From the NCBI GenBank assembly GCA_963753385.1, contig CAVWCC010000005.1, positions 310,001 to 374,000 on the forward strand: a stretch of 64,000 bases of DNA. Direction: 5' to 3'. The notes beneath the pieces are model-generated. The model did not search any database. It saw only the letters and a program-made list of their open reading frames with translations, and was not told where the DNA came from. Each line of letters starts with the position of its first letter. The first letter of the stretch is position 1. The position numbers and the translations under genes were made by a program. The DNA is from JALZKA01 sp963753385. Its GTDB lineage: Bacteria > Actinomycetota > Thermoleophilia > Solirubrobacterales > 70-9. Below are positions 38,469 through 46,310 of this stretch, piece by piece.

Positions 38469-39854
38469 TCAAATCCGCTCCGCGGCCTCCGTCAGCACGC
38501 CGCGCAGGACGGACTCGATTTCCGCGAAATGCTCGGGGCCGCAGATCAGCGGCGGCGCGAGCTGGATCACGGGGTCGCCGCGGTCGTCCGCCCGGCAGAT
38601 CAGGCCGCGGCGGTAGAGCTCGCCGGAGAGGAAGCCGCGCAGGAGCGATTCCGACTCCTCGTCGTTGAACCCCTCCTTGGTCTCCTGGTCCTTGACGAGC
38701 TCGATCGCGTGGAAGTAGCCGGCGCCGCGCACATCGCCGACGATCGGGATGTCCTTCAGGCCATCCAGCAGCCCGCGGAACTCGTCCTCGTTGGCCAGGA
38801 CGTTTCCGCACAGGTCCTCGCGCTCGAACACGTCGATGTTGGCCATCGCCGCGGCCGCCGCCACCGGGTGGCCGGCGAACGTGAAGCCGTGGGTGAAGGA
38901 CGCGGTGCCCTCGCTGAACGGCTCGAACACGCGCTCCGAGGCGATCATCGCCCCCATCGGGGCGTAGGCCGAGGTCAGCGCCTTGGCGGAGGTGACGATG
39001 TCCGGCTGGTAGCCGTAGCGCTCGCAGCCGAAGTAGTGGCCGAGCCGGCCCCATGCGCAGATCACCTCGTCGGAGATCAGGAGCACGTCGTGCTCGTCGC
39101 AGATCTCGCGCACGCGCTGGAAGTAGCCCTCCTGCGGCGGGATGCAGCCGCCCGCGTTCTGCAACGGCTCGAGGATCACGGCGGCGACCGTCTGCGGGCC
39201 CTCGAACTCGATCCGCTCGCGGATCTGCTCGGCGGCCCAGAGCGGGTCACGGTCCGCCGGCCAGTGGTACGAGTTGGTGTTCGGCACGTGGCAGCCGCCC
39301 TGCGCGAACGGCTCGTACGGCCAGCGCAGGTCGGTGAGTCCGGTCGCCATCAGGGCGCCCATCGTGGTCCCGTGGTAGGCGACATCGCGGGCGATCACCT
39401 TGTGCTTCTGGCCCTTGCCGGTCAGCCGGAAGTAGTGCCGCGCGAGCTTCAGCGCCGACTCCACCGCTTCGGACCCGCCGGAGGTGAAGAACACTCGGTT
39501 CAGATCGCCGGGGGCCATGCTCGCGATCCGCGCGGCGAGCTCGATGGCGCGCGGGTGGGCGTAGCTCCAGTTGGTCACGAAGTCGAGCTCGCGGACCTGG
39601 CGTTCCATGGCCTCGCCGATCTCGGCGCGGCCATGGCCGGCGTTGCAGCAGAACAGGCCCGAGAGCCCGTCGAGGTACCGGTTGCCGTGCTCGTCGTAGA
39701 CGTAGGCCCCCTCTCCCCTGGCGATGATCGGGATAGGGTGGTCGGCGTCGAAGCTCCCCATGCGGGTGAAGTGCATCCACAGGTGCTTGCGGGCGAGCTC
39801 CTGGAGATCGGTGCCAGTCTCGCTGGCGCCGGGGGTCGCGGTCGTGGTGGCCAT
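38469..39854 (-). CDS. Class III aminotransferase, amine:pyruvate type (AT-2)
   Basis: A 461-residue PLP enzyme. The Schiff-base Lys is Lys291 (TSAKALTSAYAPMGAM), Asp262 is in SDEVICAWG, and FTSGGSEAVESALK is near 123-136. It is of the putrescine:pyruvate or beta-alanine:pyruvate kind. ATG 39854 follows GGAGG by 6 bases; the frame is open far upstream but the extra part is not protein-like. It lies upstream of pucR and ald on the same strand and is divergent from Pot system 3, a layout that suggests transport and deamination are induced together. Confidence 0.9.
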   Translation of the reverse strand: MATTTATPGASETGTDLQELARKHLWMHFTRMGSFDADHPIPIIARGEGAYVYDEHGNRYLDGLSGLFCCNAGHGRAEIGEAMERQVRELDFVTNWSYAHPRAIELAARIASMAPGDLNRVFFTSGGSEAVESALKLARHYFRLTGKGQKHKVIARDVAYHGTTMGALMATGLTDLRWPYEPFAQGGCHVPNTNSYHWPADRDPLWAAEQIRERIEFEGPQTVAAVILEPLQNAGGCIPPQEGYFQRVREICDEHDVLLISDEVICAWGRLGHYFGCERYGYQPDIVTSAKALTSAYAPMGAMIASERVFEPFSEGTASFTHGFTFAGHPVAAAAAMANIDVFEREDLCGNVLANEDEFRGLLDGLKDIPIVGDVRGAGYFHAIELVKDQETKEGFNDEESESLLRGFLSGELYRRGLICRADDRGDPVIQLAPPLICGPEHFAEIESVLRGVLTEAAERI

Positions 39855-39894
39855 TTCATCCTCCGCCGTGGCTGTCGGGGGTTTGATTGACGTT

Positions 39895-40038
39895 CCGTAC
39901 AACGGTATCCGCCCGAAACACCGCGGGCAACCCCATTCTGGTTCAAGACTTCGATTCTCGGTTGTACAGTTCGGCCAACACCTGTTGGACGTTTTGAAAG
40001 TTTCGTTACTTGCCAGAACCTGCCGCGAGGCATAGCCT
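39895..40038. promoter_or_regulatory. Divergent promoters and operators between AT-2 and Pot system 3
   Basis: Leftward: TTGCCC (39925-39930), 17 bases, TACCGT (39902-39907). Rightward: TTGCCA (40010-40015), 17 bases, TAGCCT (40033-40038). GTTGTAC occurs twice in opposite orientation: within CCGTACAACGG (39895-39905, on the leftward -10 box) and within CGGTTGTACAG (39959-39969). A palindrome CCAACA-CC-TGTTGG lies at 39975-39988. These are good operator candidates, perhaps for the nearby PucR-type regulator. I see no gene in the 258-base gap. Confidence 0.55.
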
Positions 40039-40112
40039 GATCGGCGAGAGGGTCGCCGCTTGGCTGGACGAGCAGGCAGGGGCGAGCGTCTCACGGACGA
40101 GAGATCGAGACT

Positions 40113-41270
40113 TTGGACGAGCCGAGCAGGAGCGTCACTCCCGGGCCAACGAAGTCCAGCGTCGAGCTGGAGGGCGTCACCAAGCGCTTCGACGCGCTCG
40201 TCGCGGTGGACGACCTCGACCTCGAGCTGGCGGGCGGCGAGTTCTTTACCCTGCTTGGCCCCTCGGGCTGCGGCAAGACGACCACCCTGCGGATGGTCGC
40301 CGGCTTCGAGCAGCCGGACGCCGGCAAGGTCCTGATCGACGGCGAGGACGTTGCCGGCCTGCCGCCGTACAAGCGGCCGACCAACACGGTCTTCCAAAGC
40401 TACGCGCTCTTCCCACACCTGAGCGTCGGGGAAAACGTCGGATTCGGACTGAAGCGCAAGAAGGTGCCAGGCGATGAGATCAAGCGCCGCGTCAGCGCGG
40501 AGCTCGAGCGGGTCGGCCTGGCAGCTGAGGCCAACCGGCGGCCGAACCAGCTCTCGGGCGGCATGCAGCAGCGCGTCGCGCTCGCACGCGCCCTCGTCAA
40601 CCTGCCCAAGGTGCTGCTGCTCGACGAGCCGCTCGGCGCGCTCGACCTGAAGCTCCGCAAGGGCCTGCAGGTGGAGCTCAAGCGGATCCAGCGCGAAGTC
40701 GGCATCACCTTCGTCTACGTGACGCACGACCAGGAGGAGGCGCTCACGATGTCGGACCGGATCGCGGTGATGAACCGTGGCCGGGTCGAGCAGGTGGACG
40801 AACCGGAGGCCGTCTACGAGCGGCCGGCCACCACCTTCGTCGCCGGGTTCATCGGCGTCTCGAACCTGATGCCCGCGGTGGTCGAGGGCAGCGCCGGGGA
40901 GCGTACCCGCGTTCGCCTCGACGCCGGCGTCGAGATCGAGGCGGGCGGCAACGGGTACGTCCCGGGCGAGCGCGTCCACGCGGTCGTCCGCCCCGAGAAG
41001 CTTGAGATCGGTCGCAAGGAGGACTCGACCAAGGACGGGTGGCCGTCTGTCGAGGGGACGGTCGAGTCCTCCATCTATCTCGGCACAGCGACGCAGATCG
41101 TCGTCCGGCTTGCCGGCGACGTGCCGATGACGGTCCTCGTCCCGAACGCGGACGAAGCCGAGCGGGGCCGCCTTCCCGGCGGCGGCGCGAGCGTGCGCCT
41201 CTCGTGGGCGCCCGAGCACATCCATATCGTCAAGGAATCGGCCTCGGTGCCGAGCCAAGGAGGCAACTGA
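40113..41270 (+). CDS. potA: Polyamine ABC transporter ATP-binding protein (Pot system 3)
   Basis: A 385-residue PotA. Walker A GPSGCGKTTT, Q-loop VFQSYALFPHL, signature LSGGMQQRVALARA (the third Gln pair differs from systems 1 and 2), Walker B LLLDEPLGALD, switch VTHDQEEALTM, and a TOBE domain with VVRPEKLEIG and SSIYLGTATQIVVRL. TTG 40113 is the only start before the first beta strand. It is the first gene of a second potA-potD-potB-potC operon, and its stop lies 2 bases before potD. Confidence 0.92.
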   Translation: MDEPSRSVTPGPTKSSVELEGVTKRFDALVAVDDLDLELAGGEFFTLLGPSGCGKTTTLRMVAGFEQPDAGKVLIDGEDVAGLPPYKRPTNTVFQSYALFPHLSVGENVGFGLKRKKVPGDEIKRRVSAELERVGLAAEANRRPNQLSGGMQQRVALARALVNLPKVLLLDEPLGALDLKLRKGLQVELKRIQREVGITFVYVTHDQEEALTMSDRIAVMNRGRVEQVDEPEAVYERPATTFVAGFIGVSNLMPAVVEGSAGERTRVRLDAGVEIEAGGNGYVPGERVHAVVRPEKLEIGRKEDSTKDGWPSVEGTVESSIYLGTATQIVVRLAGDVPMTVLVPNADEAERGRLPGGGASVRLSWAPEHIHIVKESASVPSQGGN

Positions 41271-41272
41271 GC

Positions 41273-42409
41273 ATGCTGAGGAAGATCTCGATCGGGCTCG
41301 CAATGCTGATTGCGTCGGTCGGGCTCGCCGCCTGTGGCGGCGACGAAACCGTGGGCGGCGCCAGCGAGGAGGAGGTCACGACCGCCGCGAGCGGACCGGT
41401 GGAGGGCGAGCTCACGGTCTCGAACTGGCCGGGCTATATCGACCCGGGCAAGAACGGCTCGGTCGCCGAGTTCGAGGAGCAGACGGGCGCCACCGTCAAG
41501 TACATCGAGGACATCAACTCGAACCTCCAGTTCTTCGGCAAGGTGCAGCCTGAGCTCGAGGCGGGTGACTCCAGCCGCGACATCATCGTCGTCACCGACT
41601 GGATGGCGAAGCGGATGTACGACCTCGGGTATCTCCAGGAGATCAACCCTGACGACATCTCGACTGTGCTCGACACCCTGTCGCCGCAGTTCGAGTCCGA
41701 GGGGTCGTACGACCCCGACCACAAGTTCTCGATCCCGTGGCAGGGAGGGATGACGGGGCTCTGGGTCATCAATGGCGAGGCCGACGACGTCACCTCGGTC
41801 AACGACCTTTTCGACCCCAAGTACAAGGGGCGCGTAACGGTGCTCGACGAGATGCGCGACACCGTTCCGCTGGTGATGAGAGCTGACGGCGTCGACATGG
41901 CGAACGCCACCAAGGAGGACTGGCTGGCGGCGATCGACAAGGTCGGCAAGGCCGTCGACTCGGGGCAGATCCGCAAGGTCACCGGCAACGAGTACACCGA
42001 GGACCTGACCAGCGGCAACGTGGTCGCATCGGTGGGCTGGTCCGGCGACGCGTACCTGATCGGTCGCGACGATGTCGAATGGCGCCGTCCCGACGAGGGC
42101 TGCAACCTCTGGTTCGACATGATGGCGATCCCGGCCGGGGCGCCGAACACGGCGGCCGCACTGGAGTTCATGAACTTCGCATACGAGCCTCAGGTGCAGG
42201 CCGACATCGCGGAGTTCGTCAACTACGTGACGCCGGTGGAGGGGGTCAAGGAGATCCTCGAAGAGCGCGATCCGGCGCTCGCGAAGAACCCGCTGATCTT
42301 CCCCAGCGATGAGTTCGTCGCGAACTGCTTCCCGTTCCAGGAGCCTCCGGGGGACGAGGCGGACGTGGCGGAGGTCGAGGAAGCTTGGACCGACGCCATC
42401 TCGGGTTGA
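41273..42409 (+). CDS. potD: Polyamine-binding lipoprotein (Pot system 3)
   Basis: A 378-residue binding protein. The signal peptide ends in the lipobox GLAAC (Cys about 21). The mature part has LTVSNWPGYID, DIIVVTDWMAKRMYDLGYLQ and AYEPQVQADIAEFVNYVTPVEG, PotD-type features. ATG 41273 has AAGGAGG 10 bases upstream. It differs clearly from the other two binding proteins in the window, so the three transporters may have different amine preferences. Confidence 0.9.
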   Translation: MLRKISIGLAMLIASVGLAACGGDETVGGASEEEVTTAASGPVEGELTVSNWPGYIDPGKNGSVAEFEEQTGATVKYIEDINSNLQFFGKVQPELEAGDSSRDIIVVTDWMAKRMYDLGYLQEINPDDISTVLDTLSPQFESEGSYDPDHKFSIPWQGGMTGLWVINGEADDVTSVNDLFDPKYKGRVTVLDEMRDTVPLVMRADGVDMANATKEDWLAAIDKVGKAVDSGQIRKVTGNEYTEDLTSGNVVASVGWSGDAYLIGRDDVEWRRPDEGCNLWFDMMAIPAGAPNTAAALEFMNFAYEPQVQADIAEFVNYVTPVEGVKEILEERDPALAKNPLIFPSDEFVANCFPFQEPPGDEADVAEVEEAWTDAISG

Positions 42410-42462
42410 CGTAGGAGGTCGGACGCCCGCGGAGGTCGACCGATGGTGCCCAGGGCTCAACG

Positions 42463-43332
42463 ATGAACCTCCGCCGGCGCTTGGTCCCGTACGGGCTGCT
42501 CGGCCCGGGCGCGATCTGGCTTGCGCTGTTCTTCGTGGTGCCCATGTACTTCATGGGCGAGCTGGCGCTGAGGTCGGGCATCCCGGGATCGCCCGAGGGC
42601 TTCACCTTCACCTGGGAATGGGCGAATTTCCCGGACTCACTCGACGGCCGCGGCGAGCAGATCTTCCGCACGTTCCTCTACTCGGGGGCGGCGACTGTCC
42701 TGGCCCTGCTGATCGCGTACCCGCTGGCATACGCGATCGCCGTCAAGGCGAACCCGCGCTGGCGCCTGCTCCTCCTGTTTGCGGTGATCGCGCCGTTCTT
42801 CACCACTTACCTGATCCGAACGATCGCCTGGAAGACGATCCTCGCCGACTCCAGCCCGCTGGTGGACGTCCTCCAGTTCCTGGCGATCGTCCCCGACGAC
42901 GGGCGGATCCTGGCGACCTCGGGAGCCGTGATCGCGGGGCTCACCTACAACTTCCTCCCCTTCATGATCCTGCCCATCTACGCCAGCCTCGAGCGGATCG
43001 ACCTGAGTCTGATCGAGGCGGCGAAGGACCTCTACGCCTCAGCCCGGCAGGCGTTCCAGAAGGTGACCCTGCCGTTGACGGCGCCCGGGATCGTGGCTGG
43101 ATGTCTGCTCACGTTCATTCCGGCGTTTGGCGACTACGTGAACGCTCAGCTCCTCGGCAGCCCGAACCAGTTCATGATTGGCAACCAGATCCAGGCCCTC
43201 TATCTGAGTGAGCGCGACTATCCGGAGGCGGCCGCGCTCTCGTTCCTGATGATGGCCGCCGTCCTGATCGTCGTCCTCGTCTACATCCGGGCCGCCGGAA
43301 CCGAGGCGTTCATGGGCGACGACGAGGAGTAG
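42463..43332 (+). CDS. potB: Polyamine ABC transporter permease PotB (system 3)
   Basis: A 289-residue permease with six helices. The first is GPGAIWLALFFVVPMYFMGELAL, the PotB motif is APFFTTYLIRTIAW, and the EAA loop is SLIEAAKDLYASARQAFQKV. The C-terminus is acidic (MGDDEE). It starts 53 bases after potD; the gap holds nothing recognisable. Confidence 0.92.
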   Translation: MNLRRRLVPYGLLGPGAIWLALFFVVPMYFMGELALRSGIPGSPEGFTFTWEWANFPDSLDGRGEQIFRTFLYSGAATVLALLIAYPLAYAIAVKANPRWRLLLLFAVIAPFFTTYLIRTIAWKTILADSSPLVDVLQFLAIVPDDGRILATSGAVIAGLTYNFLPFMILPIYASLERIDLSLIEAAKDLYASARQAFQKVTLPLTAPGIVAGCLLTFIPAFGDYVNAQLLGSPNQFMIGNQIQALYLSERDYPEAAALSFLMMAAVLIVVLVYIRAAGTEAFMGDDEE

Positions 43333-43335
43333 CCG

Positions 43336-44190
43336 ATGGCCTGGCTACGAAGAAACGCGTTGATGATCTACGCCGGGTTCGCGGTCGCGTACATGCTGAT
43401 CCCGATCGCGGTGATCGCCGTGTTCTCGTTCAGCGAGGCCCCGAGGGACCGCCTCGACTTCTCCCTCAGCGGCGGCTTCACGCTCGAGTACTGGAAGGAC
43501 GCGTTCTCGATCCCGGAGCTGAACGACGCGATGCTTCTCTCGCTCGAGCTGGCGGCGCTGACGACCGTAATCGCGACCGCAATCGGCACGCTGATGGCGA
43601 TCGCCCTGGTGCGCCACCAGTTCTTCGGCCGGCGAGGCGCGAACCTGCTGATCGTGCTGCCGATGGCAACGCCGGAGATCGTGATCGGGGCGGCCCTCCT
43701 GTCGTTCTTCGTGGTCTACGGAGTCGCCCGGGACTTCAACACGCTGCTGATCGCCCATGTGATGTTCTCGATCAGCTTCGTCGTGGTCGTCGTCCGGTCG
43801 CGGCTGATCGGCTTCGACCGCGCGATCGAGGAGGCGGCGGCCGACCTCGGCGCGACACCGCTCCAGACGTTCCGCCACGTGACATTGCCGTTGCTCGCGC
43901 CGGGCATCATGGCCGCCGGCCTGCTCGCGTTCGCGCTATCGATCGACGATTTCGTGATCTCGAACTTCAACTCGGGGACGACAGTCACTTTCCCGCTGTA
44001 CGTCTATGGCGTCGCCCTGCGGGGGATCCCGATCCAGGTCAACGTGCTCGCGACGCTGCTCTTCCTCCTGGTCGTGGTCGCGATCGCGCTCGTGATCTGG
44101 CAGCAGCGGCGCGCGGAACAGATGGCGGCGGTCGTCGAGGAGGAGCCGGAGCCGGCGCTTACGCCAGCCCCCGGCGGCGCCAGCGGCTGA
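43336..44190 (+). CDS. potC: Polyamine ABC transporter permease PotC (system 3)
   Basis: A 284-residue permease with six helices; helix 1 is MIYAGFAVAYMLIPIAVIAV and the EAA loop RAIEEAAADLGATPLQTFRHV. The tail is acidic then Pro/Gly-rich (EEEPEPALTPAPGG). It is 3 bases after potB and ends system 3, 50 bases before the sigma factor gene. Confidence 0.92.
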   Translation: MAWLRRNALMIYAGFAVAYMLIPIAVIAVFSFSEAPRDRLDFSLSGGFTLEYWKDAFSIPELNDAMLLSLELAALTTVIATAIGTLMAIALVRHQFFGRRGANLLIVLPMATPEIVIGAALLSFFVVYGVARDFNTLLIAHVMFSISFVVVVVRSRLIGFDRAIEEAAADLGATPLQTFRHVTLPLLAPGIMAAGLLAFALSIDDFVISNFNSGTTVTFPLYVYGVALRGIPIQVNVLATLLFLLVVVAIALVIWQQRRAEQMAAVVEEEPEPALTPAPGGASG

Positions 44191-44240
44191 CCCGCTGCGC
44201 GCGGATTCTGTAGCGGCCCCGCTGCGATACTCAAAGCTGA

Positions 44241-45011
44241 ATGAGCGAGGGACTCGGGCCCGGGACGGGAGAGCGGCTGGCGGACGAGCGGCTGCTGCTG
44301 GAGCGCTACCACCGGACGCGCGATCAAGCGGTCCGTGAGGAGCTGGTCGAGCGCTTCCTGCCGCTGGCGCGGAGCCTGGCCAACCGCTACGCCGGCGGTC
44401 CCGAGCCGACCGAGGACCTGCACCAGGTTGCCAGCCTCGGGCTCGTCAAGGCGATCGAGGGCTACGACCCGTCCCTGGGGTACACGTTCGCGAGCTACGC
44501 GGCGCCCACGATCCTCGGGGAGCTGAAGCGCCACTTCCGTGACCGCGGGCGCCAGGTCCACCTGCCACGCGGCCTCCAGGAGCGGATCGCCGAGATCGAC
44601 CGAGCGGTCGACGTGCTGCCCACGAAGCTTGGCCGGGCGCCGTCGGCGGCCGACGTCGCCGCGCACACCGGGTTCCAGCTCGAGGAGGTGCTCGAGGCGA
44701 TGGAGGCCGCGAGCGCGCGCCGGCCCTACTCCCTCGACGCCGCCGTGGGGCCGGACGAGGACGCCGCCGTTCTCGCGGATACGATCGGAGGCGAGGATCC
44801 CGCCTACCAGACGGTGGAGTACGGGGAGGCAATCGCCCGCACCCTGGAGCTCCTGCCCGCGCGCGAGCGGCTGATCCTCAACCTCAGGTTCGTCGAGGAC
44901 CTGACTCAGTCCGAGATCGCCGACCGCGTCGGGATCTCGCAGATGCACGTTTCCCGGCTCCTGCGCCGGGCGCTCGACGCAGTCCGCGAACAGGTCCCCG
45001 AGCCCGAGTAG
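44241..45011 (+). CDS. SigB/SigF-family sigma factor
   Basis: A 256-residue group 3 sigma factor. Region 2 (about 30-100) has LPLARSLANRYAGG, EDLHQVASLGLVKAIEGYDP and FASYAAPTILGELKRHFRD; region 3 is about 110-165; region 4 (about 200-250) ends with LTQSEIADRVGISQMHVSRLLRRAL. Such factors direct general-stress or developmental regulons and are held by RsbW-type anti-sigma kinases. The RsbW and RsbV genes lie convergently right next to it, so this is a complete partner-switching module. Confidence 0.92.
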   Translation: MSEGLGPGTGERLADERLLLERYHRTRDQAVREELVERFLPLARSLANRYAGGPEPTEDLHQVASLGLVKAIEGYDPSLGYTFASYAAPTILGELKRHFRDRGRQVHLPRGLQERIAEIDRAVDVLPTKLGRAPSAADVAAHTGFQLEEVLEAMEAASARRPYSLDAAVGPDEDAAVLADTIGGEDPAYQTVEYGEAIARTLELLPARERLILNLRFVEDLTQSEIADRVGISQMHVSRLLRRALDAVREQVPEPE

Positions 45012-45015
45012 GCGC

Positions 45016-45822
45016 CTAGGGCCCGATCTCGACCACCAGGTGCTCGCCGGACGCATCGCTCTCGGCCTCGACCCGGTTCGCGAGCTTGGTGATCGAGACG
45101 CCCAAACCGGGCAGCTTCATCCGGTCGAGCAGCCGCCCGGCACCGCCCTCGACCAGCGGGCCGACGCGCACGCAAAGGTTCGGACCGCATTCCTCGATGC
45201 TGATCCCGACCCGCTCTCCGGCGAAGTCGGAGGCGTCGCCGGCCGCGATCGCGTCGCCGAGCAGCACGCCGTCTGACATCCGCTCCAGCGAGAACCCGGC
45301 TCGCGTGGCAGCGATCGCGAGCACCCGCGCGATCACCGGGCGGGCCGAGTTGCCGGCGGTAATCGCCAGCTCGGCTTCGGCCGGAACCGGGGGGCGGGAC
45401 CGGACCTCACCGTTGCCACCGGAGTCGGCGATGCGCACCCGCGCGACCAGGGAGGTCCCGCCGTCCTCGGGGCTCGCGATCTCGAAGCTGTCCGCGACCG
45501 TCGCGATGAGCGGGAGCCCGAGGCGCAAGGATCCCTCCGGCTCGGCCGGGCGTGGCCGGAAGCCGACGCCCCAATCGCGAACCCGAAGCTCGACGGTGCC
45601 GTCGGCAGCGACCGCGACGACGTCGACCCTGCCTTCCTCGCCGGCCGGGTAGGCGTGGACGACCGCGTTCATGCACGCCTCGGTCGCGATCTGCTTCAGG
45701 TCGGCGAGGGTCCCCTCGCCGATCGCGACCGCATCTGCGAAGCCCGCGAGCGCCTGACGAACGAGCGCGAGGTTCTCGGCCCGGGCGGCGAGGCCGAGCC
45801 GCAGCTCGGTCGCCGCGGTCAA
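45016..45822 (-). CDS. RsbW-like anti-sigma factor kinase with a second, degenerate domain
   Basis: A 268-residue protein. The N-terminal half (about 1-135) is a GHKL ATPase of the RsbW type: ATEACMNAVVHAYP (N-box) and DWGVGFRPR (G1-like). The second half (about 150-268) has no second N-box but looks like a related fold (VIARVLAIAATRAGFSLERMSDGVLLGDAIA). Most RsbW proteins are about 140-160 residues, so this one is nearly twice as long. It should bind the sigma factor and phosphorylate RsbV. Its start overlaps the RsbV stop (ATGA). Confidence 0.85.
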   Translation of the reverse strand: MTAATELRLGLAARAENLALVRQALAGFADAVAIGEGTLADLKQIATEACMNAVVHAYPAGEEGRVDVVAVAADGTVELRVRDWGVGFRPRPAEPEGSLRLGLPLIATVADSFEIASPEDGGTSLVARVRIADSGGNGEVRSRPPVPAEAELAITAGNSARPVIARVLAIAATRAGFSLERMSDGVLLGDAIAAGDASDFAGERVGISIEECGPNLCVRVGPLVEGGAGRLLDRMKLPGLGVSITKLANRVEAESDASGEHLVVEIGP

Positions 45823-46256
45823 GGCGACTCCTGGGCGTCCAGTGCCGCCAGGGCGGCCTCGCGCGTGGGATAGACGGGCAGCTCGTCCGCGAGACCCGTG
45901 ACCTCGAGCACTCGGCGAACGGGCTCCGCCTCACCACTGCATGCGACGGCGAAGCCGCGGTCTCCCTCTCGAGCCAGCCTGCGCGCCTCGAGCAGGGCTC
46001 CGAGGATCGATGAGTCGACGAACGTCGCCGAGCTCAGGTCCACGAGAACCGCCTTCCCGTCGTCGGCGACGGCGCCGAGCGCGTCGCGTACTTGGGAGAC
46101 CGTCCCGAGGTCGTGCTCCCCGCTCATCACGACAACCTCGACCAGTTCCCCGGCGGGCTCGTTCCGCACGTCTCCAACCGCGTCCACGTCGCGCGGAGCA
46201 TAACTTGGCCGCGCCGACACCCGTCCCCGCTTCCTGCGTATACCGAGGCGCATCAC
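45819..46256 (-). CDS. RsbV-like anti-anti-sigma factor (STAS domain)
   Basis: A 145-residue protein with a STAS domain (about 35-140). The phosphorylated Ser is Ser82 or Ser83 in TFVDSSILGALLEA. When unphosphorylated it would take RsbW away from the sigma factor. The basic first 25 residues (RLGIRRKRGRVSAR) may not be translated; an in-frame GTG start near VRNEPAGE is possible. It is the first gene of the leftward rsbV-rsbW pair and is divergent from an aldehyde dehydrogenase gene. Confidence 0.85.
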   Translation of the reverse strand: MMRLGIRRKRGRVSARPSYAPRDVDAVGDVRNEPAGELVEVVVMSGEHDLGTVSQVRDALGAVADDGKAVLVDLSSATFVDSSILGALLEARRLAREGDRGFAVACSGEAEPVRRVLEVTGLADELPVYPTREAALAALDAQESP

Positions 46257-46263
46257 GATCCTG

Positions 46264-46304
46264 GCGTACCCGGTACGCGCCTGTGACTAACGCTGCCCTA
46301 CGAT
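46264..46304. promoter_or_regulatory. Palindrome and -10 box upstream of the aldehyde dehydrogenase
   Basis: GCGTACC-C-GGTACGC (46264-46278) has perfect 7-base arms around one base. TACGAT (46299-46304) is 6 bases before GTG 46311, a leaderless arrangement. The palindrome lies between the divergent rsbV and aldehyde dehydrogenase genes and may control either. Confidence 0.45.
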
Positions 46305-46310
46305 CGCCCG

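Noticed and set aside
39855..41303. Upstream extension of the AT-2 frame across Pot system 3 potA
   Set aside because: Antisense shadow of potA; ATG 39854 has a good GGAGG sequence and a normal aminotransferase N-terminus.
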